Assembly: GCA_964433225.1 (NCBI GenBank)
Contig: CAYSQA010000017.1
Coordinates: forward strand, 1-6,774
Origin: CG2-30-36-39 sp964433225
Lineage (GTDB): Bacteria > Patescibacteriota > Microgenomatia > UBA1400 > PJMF01
Length of the DNA stretch: 6,774 nt
Direction: 5' to 3'
Each line of letters starts with the position of its first letter. Within the stretch, counting starts at the first letter, position 1. Positions 1-6,722 of the stretch are shown piece by piece. Below the pieces are notes generated by a model. It saw nothing but the letters and a program-made list of their open reading frames with translations. It did no database searches and was not told the DNA's origin. A program made the translations under genes and the position numbers.

Positions 1-2475
1 AAACCAGGTGAAGTTATTCGTCGAGAAGGTTTTAGTACCAAGATTTACGATCGTGATGGTGAGTTGCTTTATGACTTATATGATAATGAAAGACGCAATC
101 CCATTACTTTAAATCAGCTTCCAGAATACTTAAAGCAAGCCACTGTAGCGATTGAAGATAAAGATTTTTATAAACATGGTGGTTTTGATTTATTGACCGT
201 TATTCGTATTCCCTACAATATGGTTTTTAGACAAAGAGTGGTTGGTGGCTCTACGCTCACCCAACAGTTGGTGAAGAATGCTCTTTTAACTAACGAACGA
301 ACGATTTCTAGAAAATTTAAAGAGTTAGTTTTGTCAATTCAAATCGAAAGAACTTTTACCAAGGACCAAATTTTGGAGATGTATTTAAATGAAGCTCCTT
401 ATGGTGGGACTGCTTGGGGGGTTGGTACTGCTGCAGAACTTTATTTTAACAAAGATGTTTCTGAATTAAGTTTAACTGAGTCGGCTTTTTTGGCTGGCTT
501 ACCTCAACGTCCTAGTGTCTATTCTCCTTTTTCTGGCAAGAAAAACGAAGCGGGTGTTCCCTATTGGAAGATTAGAACAGAGAGTGTTTTGAGGGCTATG
601 GAAAAAAACGGTAACATTACCAAACTACAAATGGAAGAAGAAATTGCCAAGTTGGATTCTTTAGAATTTAATACCACAGAGACAGATATTAAAGCTCCTC
701 ACTTTGTATTTTATGTGCGAGACCAATTGGAAGAAATGTTTGGTCCAGACTTAGTGGAAAAGGGAGGTTTGAAGGTAACAACGACACTTGATTTACCATT
801 ACATCAACAAGCTCAAAATATTGTGACTGAAGAGGTTGAAGGAGTGGAAGCCTACAACATTACTAATGGAGCGGCAGTAGTAATGAATCCTAAAACTGGA
901 GAGATTTTGAGTATGGTTGGGAGCAAAGATTTTTTTGATCAGGATATAGATGGTCAATTCAATGTTGCGGCTGACGGTTTGAGACAACCAGGTTCTTCGA
1001 TTAAGCCAGTTACCTATTTAGCAATGTTCCGCAGAGGTTATAGTCCAGCTTCAATGCTGGTTGATGTCGAGACAATCTTTAAACCCAATGAAAATGCCGA
1101 TGAATATAAACCCAAAAACTATGATGGGGAATTTCGTGGACCGGTTAGTTTGAGGAATAGTTTGGGTAGTTCTCTTAATATTCCGGCCGTTAAAAGTGTG
1201 GCGATTGTAGGAGTCAAAGAGTTTTTGCAGACAGCTTATGATTTGGGCTTTGTCACTCTTGAGCCAACTGATGAGAATATGAAACGGTTTGGTTTAGCCG
1301 TAACTTTGGGTGGTGCTGAAGTTCATTTACTAGATACAGTGACGGCCTACAGTGCTTTTGCGAATAGTGGTTTGAAAGTTAAACCAGTAGCAATTTTAAA
1401 AGTTGAGGATAAAGATGGTCGGGTGTTATTCGAACACAAACAAGTCGAAGGTAAACGAGTAATGTCAGAGGGTGAGGCCTTTTTAATTAATGATGTTTTA
1501 ACTGATAATAATGCTAGACTGTTGGCTTTTGGGGCCAATTCTCTACTCAATACCGGTAAGCCAATTGCGGTTAAAACTGGTACGACTAATGATCAAAAAG
1601 ATAACTGGACGATTGGTTGGAGTCAGGAAGTAATCGTTGGTACTTGGGTGGGTAATAATAACAATACTTCTATGACTAGAGTGGCTTCAGGCGTGACTGG
1701 TGCTTCACCAATTTGGCGAAGAATTATTTTTTCAGCTTTGGATATGGGTTATGGTGCACCAGACTGGGTGGTGCCTGGGGATGTTGAGCGAGTTGAAGTA
1801 GATAGTATTTCTGGTTATCCTGCTCATGACGGTTTTCCAACTAAATTTGACTACTTCCTAAAAGGAACAGTGCCAACTGTTCCAGATCCAATTCACGCCA
1901 AGCTAAAAGTTTGTCGTGATGATGAAGGAAAGTTAGCTACTGCTTCCAAAGTGAGTGGCGGTGACTTTAATGAAAGAGAGTTTATTATCTTGCAAGAGAC
2001 AGATCCTTTTAGTCAGGATGGGAAAAATCGTTGGCAGGAAGCGATTAATGCTTGGATTGGTGGTCAAGATGACTATAGGTATAAAATTCCTACGGAATAT
2101 TGTGGCGATACTAGTGAGGTATTTGTAAGAATTAGTAAACCAGAAAATGAAAAGGTTTATGGTGACAATAAAATCGAGGTGCATATTGATTCAGGCAGTG
2201 ATGCAGGCATTGATCGTATCGAGATTTATCTTGATGGTGAGAAGAAAGAAACCATCAATGATTATAAATACCGGGGCTGGTTGAATTTTCCAACTGGTAA
2301 ACACGAGCTTTATGCTAAAGCTTTTTCTAGAGATGGTAAGGAAGCCAAAAGTAACACCATTAAGTTAGGGGCTGGTGGCGCTGATTGGAAGGATCCAGAA
2401 CCAACTCCAAGCCCCTCTCCTACTCCTACCACTGCTCCAATTCCAACTGGTGTAGTGCCTACAATAGCGCTATAG
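1..2475 (+). CDS. Class A penicillin-binding protein (PBP1A family, GT51 transglycosylase/transpeptidase), N-terminus missing
   Basis: This bifunctional peptidoglycan synthase polymerises lipid II and cross-links stem peptides outside the membrane. The frame is open from base 1, reading a typical PBP1 lead-in (STKIYDRDGELL), so the start and membrane anchor lie upstream; the TTG at 64 is internal. Numbering from the first visible codon (824 residues): GT51 motifs EDKDFYKHGG (52-61, catalytic Glu52), GGSTLTQQLVKN (82-93) and ILEMYLN; then the transpeptidase with SSIK (Ser332 nucleophile, Lys335), SLN (391-393) and KTGT (525-528). All key residues are intact. After the transpeptidase come about 120 residues with two cysteines (638, 701), an Ig-like beta domain (about 705-789) and a Pro/Thr/Ser-rich tail (about 798-820). 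The tail probably serves as a wall-spanning spacer, which is inference. The stop lies within the convergent ligase gene. Family assignment is secure; a specific ponA/mrcA symbol is not. Confidence 0.95.
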   Translation, partial: KPGEVIRREGFSTKIYDRDGELLYDLYDNERRNPITLNQLPEYLKQATVAIEDKDFYKHGGFDLLTVIRIPYNMVFRQRVVGGSTLTQQLVKNALLTNERTISRKFKELVLSIQIERTFTKDQILEMYLNEAPYGGTAWGVGTAAELYFNKDVSELSLTESAFLAGLPQRPSVYSPFSGKKNEAGVPYWKIRTESVLRAMEKNGNITKLQMEEEIAKLDSLEFNTTETDIKAPHFVFYVRDQLEEMFGPDLVEKGGLKVTTTLDLPLHQQAQNIVTEEVEGVEAYNITNGAAVVMNPKTGEILSMVGSKDFFDQDIDGQFNVAADGLRQPGSSIKPVTYLAMFRRGYSPASMLVDVETIFKPNENADEYKPKNYDGEFRGPVSLRNSLGSSLNIPAVKSVAIVGVKEFLQTAYDLGFVTLEPTDENMKRFGLAVTLGGAEVHLLDTVTAYSAFANSGLKVKPVAILKVEDKDGRVLFEHKQVEGKRVMSEGEAFLINDVLTDNNARLLAFGANSLLNTGKPIAVKTGTTNDQKDNWTIGWSQEVIVGTWVGNNNNTSMTRVASGVTGASPIWRRIIFSALDMGYGAPDWVVPGDVERVEVDSISGYPAHDGFPTKFDYFLKGTVPTVPDPIHAKLKVCRDDEGKLATASKVSGGDFNEREFIILQETDPFSQDGKNRWQEAINAWIGGQDDYRYKIPTEYCGDTSEVFVRISKPENEKVYGDNKIEVHIDSGSDAGIDRIEIYLDGEKKETINDYKYRGWLNFPTGKHELYAKAFSRDGKEAKSNTIKLGAGGADWKDPEPTPSPSPTPTTAPIPTGVVPTIAL

Positions 2476-2485
2476 CTAACACCAG
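2447..2485. terminator. Possible bidirectional hairpin over the convergent stop codons
   Basis: CTGGTGT (2447-2453) is the exact reverse complement of ACACCAG (2479-2485). The stem extends inward by AG/CT (2454-2455 with 2476-2477) past one bulged A at 2478. The loop contains the 10-bp palindrome ATAGCGCTAT (2464-2473). The structure contains both stop codons: TAG at 2473-2475 for the plus-strand PBP and at 2459-2461 for the minus-strand ligase. It is the only candidate 3' signal between the genes. No T-run follows on either strand, so it is not a canonical intrinsic terminator and may be chance. Confidence 0.25.
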
Positions 2486-3646
2486 CAACCATCCGCCCAA
2501 CCATTGGGTGAGTAGATAGTGGTCCAGAACGATGATCGGGAGAATGATAAACAGAGTTGTTAAAACATTTATTTTTTTAAGTTCATCTTTGAGACAGACA
2601 ATTAAACTAGCTCCGATCAAGCCAACTTCGGCCAACCATAATAATAAGCTGTGGTGAACTGGTTGAACAAACCTAATTACCTCGTTGGTATTAGTTTTTA
2701 AATAGTAAAGAAAATTATTTAAACCAGTTCCCCAAAAAAAATGACTAAGCCAAATATTAATTGCTTGTTGATTTAGGAAAACTCTTCTATTAATTGAAAG
2801 TTCATTTGTTTGATTAAACCAACTCAAAATAATTGGGATGATGATTACACTTAGGATAAGCCAGTTAAGTGATAGTTGTTTTTGTAATTGTTTGAAAGTT
2901 TGCAAAATTAAAAAAATAGAAAAACTAGCAATAGCTGAATAGGCCTGAGTGAGAAATAGCGTCCAACTAGTCATGATGATTAGTAACCAGCCCAAGTAAA
3001 TCGAGGTTTTTTTATTGAGTTCAAGTTTTTTTAACAAGATAATCGCAGTGATTACTAAAAATCCAGCCAAGATATTTGGGTGAGCAGTTGAGCCGTAAGG
3101 GTTGATGACTTGGCTTGTCTTAAAGTTAACTTTGGCGATATTTAATGAGTTAGTTAAGTTAGTTTCACCAAAGTAATGGTAGTCAAATAGATTGCTTTGT
3201 AAAAAAAATTGGCCATTGGCTAAAAGAATTTGTCCTAAGAAACTCATACCAAAAGCTAAATAAAGCAAGTTTTTATTTAATTGGTCAAAGTTATTTTTAA
3301 GAAATAAAAGTAATAAGCCCAATTGTAAAAATCTAAAAAATGAGATTATTGCTAATAAGTCATTGCTAGTAAAAAATTGTCTAATAAAAATTGCTAATAA
3401 TAAAAAAATAAATAATTTATTTTTAAAAAAAATAGTAGGTTGTTTTTTAATTACATCAAATAACCAAATAACGATGATTAAAAAAATTGGAATTTCTGCC
3501 AACCAAATTTTTGCTATTAAATAGTCACTAAAAATTCCATTAAGGTAAGCTTGGTTTTCTAACCACCTCAAAAATAAATTAAGTGGCGCTAACAAGATTG
3601 CTCCTGTTAATAACCAACTATAAAGTTTACTTAGGTAACTGGCCAT
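2459..3646 (-). CDS. O-antigen ligase/polymerase-like (Wzy_C family) polytopic membrane protein
   Basis: This 395-residue, very hydrophobic protein has about ten to eleven predicted membrane segments (for example around 9-25, 42-66, 97-117, 125-147, 190-205, 215-250, 260-277, 331-351 and 361-395). Features of the O-antigen ligase/polymerase superfamily are STAHPNILAGF (186-196), an RR pair (287-288) followed by NIWLSHFFWGTGLNNF (297-312), a large loop, and HHSLLLWLAEVGLIG (330-344), matching the family pattern H-x3-L-x2-AE-x-GL-x-G. The C-terminal DHYLLTQWLGGWLL resembles the ends of related proteins I recall from Microgenomates genomes. Members transfer or polymerise undecaprenyl-linked glycans on the outer face of the membrane; ligase and polymerase cannot be told apart here. 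It starts at ATG 3646, 26 bp after pheT, with AGGA 12 nt upstream. It is the last gene of the minus-strand unit, and its stop lies inside the PBP gene. The DNA is more AT-rich than its neighbours, as expected for Ile/Leu/Phe/Lys-rich membrane segments. Confidence 0.82.
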   Translation of the reverse strand: MASYLSKLYSWLLTGAILLAPLNLFLRWLENQAYLNGIFSDYLIAKIWLAEIPIFLIIVIWLFDVIKKQPTIFFKNKLFIFLLLAIFIRQFFTSNDLLAIISFFRFLQLGLLLLFLKNNFDQLNKNLLYLAFGMSFLGQILLANGQFFLQSNLFDYHYFGETNLTNSLNIAKVNFKTSQVINPYGSTAHPNILAGFLVITAIILLKKLELNKKTSIYLGWLLIIMTSWTLFLTQAYSAIASFSIFLILQTFKQLQKQLSLNWLILSVIIIPIILSWFNQTNELSINRRVFLNQQAINIWLSHFFWGTGLNNFLYYLKTNTNEVIRFVQPVHHSLLLWLAEVGLIGASLIVCLKDELKKINVLTTLFIILPIIVLDHYLLTQWLGGWLLVLAIALL

Positions 3647-3658
3647 AGTAGTTATTTA

Positions 3659-3662
3659 TCCT
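3659..3662 (-). promoter_or_regulatory. Ribosome binding site of the ligase-like gene
   Basis: AGGA on the minus strand lies 12 nt before the ATG at 3646, in the 26-bp gap after pheT. The spacing is long for a Shine-Dalgarno site, so initiation may be weak or depend partly on ribosomes finishing pheT. No closer purine-rich core is present. Confidence 0.4.
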
Positions 3663-3672
3663 ACAACCAACC

Positions 3673-5634
3673 TTAAATTTTGCCTACTAACTTAGCGGTA
3701 TATTCTTGTTCAACTTTCTTAACAATCTTTTTTCTAATAGGTTTAATATCATCGCCAGCAAGATTACTTTTAGAATCCCAGTACTCTAGGGCAAAGGTAT
3801 AATTATTTTTATAAATATCTGTTAGTTCAACATTAATTAATTTCTGATCTGAGTTTTTAATTGTGAGCAATACTTCTCCAACTAAAGTTTTCTCCGGTAA
3901 TGTAAAAGTTAGGGTTTCTTTAACACTAGCTGTTTTGGGGAGTGGTTGATAGCTAGGGTGAAATTTAATTAAAGGTAATAATTTTTCAATTTCTAATTCA
4001 ACACAGGTATTTTTTTTCTCGACCCAAATTTTTCCAATGATCGTATCTTTGATTTTAACTAAGCCTTGGTTACTCTCTTTTGTTTGTTCAACTGAAAATT
4101 CTGGTAAGTAAAACTTAGTTAGTAGCGCTGCCACATCACCCTTGGTTTGTCTCAATGTTTTTTGTGAAACTAAACTCAAGGTTAATTTTTCAGTTGGAAG
4201 TTGATTTTCTTTTGGTTGATAGATATTGGCTATTTCAAAAACAGCCAGCTGCTCTTCTTGAGTATTATTGGCGATAATTTCTAACAAGGAGGGAATGAGA
4301 GATCTTCTTAAATAAACTTTGTCTTCAGTTAATGAATTGGCTAAGCTTAGGTGTTGTTCAATAGTGAAGCCAGATTGTTTGGCTAGCTTTTCGCTCACCA
4401 TTGAGTAGCTATAAACTTCAAACCACCCCAGCGCAGCCAAAAAATGTTTGACTTTTTCTTCAAACTCAAAATTAACAGTTTTTGGTTTGATTAAAGGAAT
4501 GCTAGTCGGCATTAAGACACTTGGTAAGTTGTGGTAACCATAAATTCTAGCGATTTCCTCAACAATATCTACGGGAATGTTTAGATCTTTGCGGAAAGTG
4601 GGTGGTTGGATATGAAGAGTGTTATTAACTGTTTCAACTTGGCATTCTAATTTTTTGAGAATTTGTTCTATTTTACTTTTTTCAATTTTCAAACCCAAGT
4701 AATTATCTATTTTCTCGACATCCATAATAATGATTGGTGGTTTGTTAGTTTGAGTAAATGAGTCATAAATATTGCTAGCAATTTTGGCCTGACAAAGATT
4801 TTGGTAAAGTTCGATTGCTCGATAAAAAGTTGCTGTGGCCAAGTGAGGATCTAGACCCTTTTCTGTTAACTGTGCTGCAGTCGTTCTAATGGCATGGGTC
4901 ATTGAGGCAAATCTGACTTTTTTTGGCTCGATTGACTCAATCCATAATAAGATGTTTTTGGTTTGGTTGTTAATGGATGAATTGGCTGTTCCTTTAATTG
5001 AAGGTAGATCAATAATTACATCAGCTTGATTTTTAAAAACAATCTCTCCACCTACACACTCATAATCTTCACCATCTAAAGTAGTAAATTTGTCCCCTTT
5101 TTTGGCTTCGGTGACATGAATTTCTCCACCCAGCTCCATGATTTTGTCATAATCAAAGGCGTGGATAGGATGTCCCAACTCATGAGTAACATAGTTGGTG
5201 ATATCAATCGCACTCTCGTGAGAGTTTTGTTCTATTTGCATTAATCTGTCTGCCATCCAGTTGGGTGTGGGAGTACGTTGAACATCTTGCAAGACAACTC
5301 CCAAGATTCTTTGGCAAAGTTTTTTTTGATCAATAATTTTGGGCAAAGGTAAGTGACTTTTGGAGTCAAGTTTTTTTAAAGTGGTTGGTTTGACTAATTT
5401 AGCAGGAATACCAAATTGTTCCAAAATAACAGCAGCTTCTCTAGCAAAACCCCTGACTGACATGCTATCAACTCTGTTGGTGGTGATTTCAATGTCATAG
5501 ACTTGATCTTTACCTCGTTGGTAGATCCTTTCAATTGAGGGGCCACACAAAGAGACATATTCTTGAACTTTTTCTGGTTTAAGATCCGTTTTAAGTTGTT
5601 CTAATAACCATTGGTGAGGAATGAGAATATTCAT
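3673..5634 (-). CDS. pheT: Phenylalanyl-tRNA synthetase beta subunit, short form without the tRNA-binding OB domain
   Basis: This is the beta chain of the cytoplasmic alpha2beta2 PheRS, which binds tRNA-Phe and hydrolyses misformed Tyr-tRNA-Phe. At 653 residues it is well short of the usual ~800 (E. coli 795). The N-terminal domain (about 1-40) passes directly into YDIEITTNRVDSMSVRGFAREAA (46-68). In most bacteria about 100 residues of EMAP-like OB fold lie between these parts, so that domain is absent. Next come the B3/B4 editing domain (about 105-275; DITNYVTHELGHPIHAFD 144-161, TLDGED 185-190, EKGLDP 258-263), the B5 domain (about 300-372, ending DIVEEIARIYGYHNLP), a catalytic-like core (about 385-545; YLRRSLIPSLL) and a C-terminal FDX-ACB anticodon-binding domain (about 558-653). 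His158 and Glu258 appear to match the known editing-site His and Glu, while the usual GVMGG loop reads IKGTANSS. It starts at ATG 5634, 12 bp after pheS. Confidence 0.95.
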   Translation of the reverse strand: MNILIPHQWLLEQLKTDLKPEKVQEYVSLCGPSIERIYQRGKDQVYDIEITTNRVDSMSVRGFAREAAVILEQFGIPAKLVKPTTLKKLDSKSHLPLPKIIDQKKLCQRILGVVLQDVQRTPTPNWMADRLMQIEQNSHESAIDITNYVTHELGHPIHAFDYDKIMELGGEIHVTEAKKGDKFTTLDGEDYECVGGEIVFKNQADVIIDLPSIKGTANSSINNQTKNILLWIESIEPKKVRFASMTHAIRTTAAQLTEKGLDPHLATATFYRAIELYQNLCQAKIASNIYDSFTQTNKPPIIIMDVEKIDNYLGLKIEKSKIEQILKKLECQVETVNNTLHIQPPTFRKDLNIPVDIVEEIARIYGYHNLPSVLMPTSIPLIKPKTVNFEFEEKVKHFLAALGWFEVYSYSMVSEKLAKQSGFTIEQHLSLANSLTEDKVYLRRSLIPSLLEIIANNTQEEQLAVFEIANIYQPKENQLPTEKLTLSLVSQKTLRQTKGDVAALLTKFYLPEFSVEQTKESNQGLVKIKDTIIGKIWVEKKNTCVELEIEKLLPLIKFHPSYQPLPKTASVKETLTFTLPEKTLVGEVLLTIKNSDQKLINVELTDIYKNNYTFALEYWDSKSNLAGDDIKPIRKKIVKKVEQEYTAKLVGKI

Positions 5635-5644
5635 AGTTTTGTTT

Positions 5645-5648
5645 TCCT
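5645..5648 (-). promoter_or_regulatory. Ribosome binding site of pheT, overlapping the pheS stop
   Basis: AGGA on the minus strand lies 10 nt before the pheT ATG. Its first two bases are the last two of the pheS TAG stop (5647-5649), so ribosomes ending pheS sit directly on the pheT initiation site. This fits translational coupling that keeps the two subunits balanced, and it supports the ATG at 5634 as the start. Confidence 0.55.
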
Positions 5649-6702
5649 AGAATTGTTTTAAAAACCTGGTTTCTCCAGAATAGAAATACCTAATGTCATC
5701 AATATTTAGACCTTTTTGTAGAGTGTAGGTTCGTTCTACTCCCCAACCAAAAGCAAAGCCAGTATATTTTTGGGGATCGATACCGCCTGCTTTTAAAACA
5801 TTGGGGTGAACCATGCCGGCTCCACCCACTTCATGCCACCCTGATTTGCATAAACCACATTTTTGTTTATCACCATGTTCGTTTTTAATCAGACCGGTAC
5901 CATTGCAAAGATGACAACTAAAGTCTACCTCAAAGGAAGGTTCGGTGAATTGAAAGTGAAAGGGTCTAATTCTACTTTTAGTGCCAGGCCCATAAAATTC
6001 TTGAGCAAAATAATCCAAAGTGCCTTTAAGATGTTGAATATTAATCCCTTGATCGACCACTAAGCCTTCAAATTGATGAAACATTTGGGTGTGAGTGACA
6101 TCTTGTTGGCGACGATAACAACGAGCAATATTAACCATTCTAATAGGTGGTTTACTTTTTAATCTCTCCATCTCTCTGACTTGGCCATTAGAAGTATGAG
6201 GGGTGAGGACCATTTTACCCATTTTTTTATTTTGAGGAGCTTTAATAAAGAAAGTTTCCCATTCGTCACGAGCTGGATGATCAGCAGGCATATTGAGGGC
6301 TTCAAAGGCATAGTAATCCCAATCGGCTTCTGGATATCTGACTCTAGTAAAACCAATTTTTTCAAAAATATGAGAGATTTGTTCAATTGCCTGAGAAATT
6401 GGATGAAGATGACCAATAGCCGGTTTGGTTGCTGGCAAAGTCAAATCAACCCAATTTGTTTGGTCTGGTTCAGTTTTTTCCAAGTTGATTTGTAAATAAT
6501 TTTTTAGTTCATTTAATAATCGGCCAGCTTGTTTTCTTTGTTGGGGATCCACATGCTTAATTTCTTTAGAAAGTTCATTAAAAAGACCTCTTTTACCTAA
6601 ATAAGTTATTTTTTTAGTTATAACCGAATTATGATCCTGATCAAACTGATTTTTAGTTTTTTCAATTTCTAATTGAAGTTTTTCTAAAGAGTGATCTGAC
6701 AT
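5647..6702 (-). CDS. pheS: Phenylalanyl-tRNA synthetase alpha subunit
   Basis: This is the catalytic chain of PheRS: it activates phenylalanine with ATP and charges tRNA-Phe in the cytoplasm. Its 351 residues are slightly more than usual (E. coli 327). The N-terminal coiled-coil domain (about 1-75) holds the family signature YLGKRGLFNEL (34-44). The class II core follows: HLHPI (98-102); EALNMPADHPARDEWETFF (134-152); HTSNGQVREME (169-179), where most bacteria have HTSPVQIR; motif 2 RCYRRQQDVTHTQMFHQFEG (194-213); FTEPSFEVD (252-260); GAGMVHPNVL (294-303); and motif 3 GFAFGWGVER (315-324). Ala317 lies at the position that sets Phe specificity (E. coli Ala294). A Cys4 knuckle (Cys263, 266, 282, 285) sits between FTEPSFEVD and GAGMVHP. 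It starts at ATG 6702, 20 bp after an upstream stop. No pheM-like leader or T-box is present in the 72 bases available upstream. Confidence 0.97.
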   Translation of the reverse strand: MSDHSLEKLQLEIEKTKNQFDQDHNSVITKKITYLGKRGLFNELSKEIKHVDPQQRKQAGRLLNELKNYLQINLEKTEPDQTNWVDLTLPATKPAIGHLHPISQAIEQISHIFEKIGFTRVRYPEADWDYYAFEALNMPADHPARDEWETFFIKAPQNKKMGKMVLTPHTSNGQVREMERLKSKPPIRMVNIARCYRRQQDVTHTQMFHQFEGLVVDQGINIQHLKGTLDYFAQEFYGPGTKSRIRPFHFQFTEPSFEVDFSCHLCNGTGLIKNEHGDKQKCGLCKSGWHEVGGAGMVHPNVLKAGGIDPQKYTGFAFGWGVERTYTLQKGLNIDDIRYFYSGETRFLKQF

Positions 6703-6707
6703 AGTTT

Positions 6708-6711
6708 CTCT
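6708..6711 (-). promoter_or_regulatory. Weak ribosome binding site of pheS
   Basis: AGAG on the minus strand lies 5 nt before the pheS ATG. It is a poor match to a full Shine-Dalgarno sequence but is the only purine-rich core in the 20-bp gap. No -10/-35 pair is evident, so transcription probably enters from upstream. Confidence 0.35.
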
Positions 6712-6722
6712 ATTCTACCAGG

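Noticed and set aside
64..66. TTG as the start of the PBP gene
   Set aside because: The frame is open back to base 1 and encodes conserved PBP1 lead-in sequence, so the gene begins upstream of the window.
70..92. TATATGATAAT-like -10 promoter element near the window start
   Set aside because: It lies within conserved PBP coding sequence, has no convincing -35 partner and there is no downstream gene for it to serve.
2401..2460. Short C/T-rich repeats as a DNA tandem repeat
   Set aside because: The repetition is at the protein level (Pro-Thr/Pro-Ser dipeptides) with irregular codons; it is the disordered tail of the PBP.
799..2504. Minus-strand open frames of 62-83 residues inside the PBP gene
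   Set aside because: They lie antisense to a well-conserved PBP with intact motifs, show no recognisable domains and have no supporting ribosome site. They are shadows of the coding frame.
3300..3490. Very AT-rich, homopolymer-filled stretch resembling an origin or transferred island
   Set aside because: It is coding sequence for hydrophobic Ile/Leu/Phe/Lys-rich membrane helices of the ligase-like protein, which explains the composition. No iterons or DnaA boxes were seen.
3673..5634. Frameshift or deletion artefact as the cause of the short PheT
   Set aside because: Every remaining domain is in one uninterrupted frame and the junction between the N-terminal segment and YDIEITTNRVD is clean, so lineage-level domain loss is more likely than assembly error.
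5863..6495. Plus-strand and alternate minus-strand open frames (66-104 residues) inside pheS
   Set aside because: They overlap strongly conserved PheS motifs and have no family resemblance; low GC and codon bias explain them.
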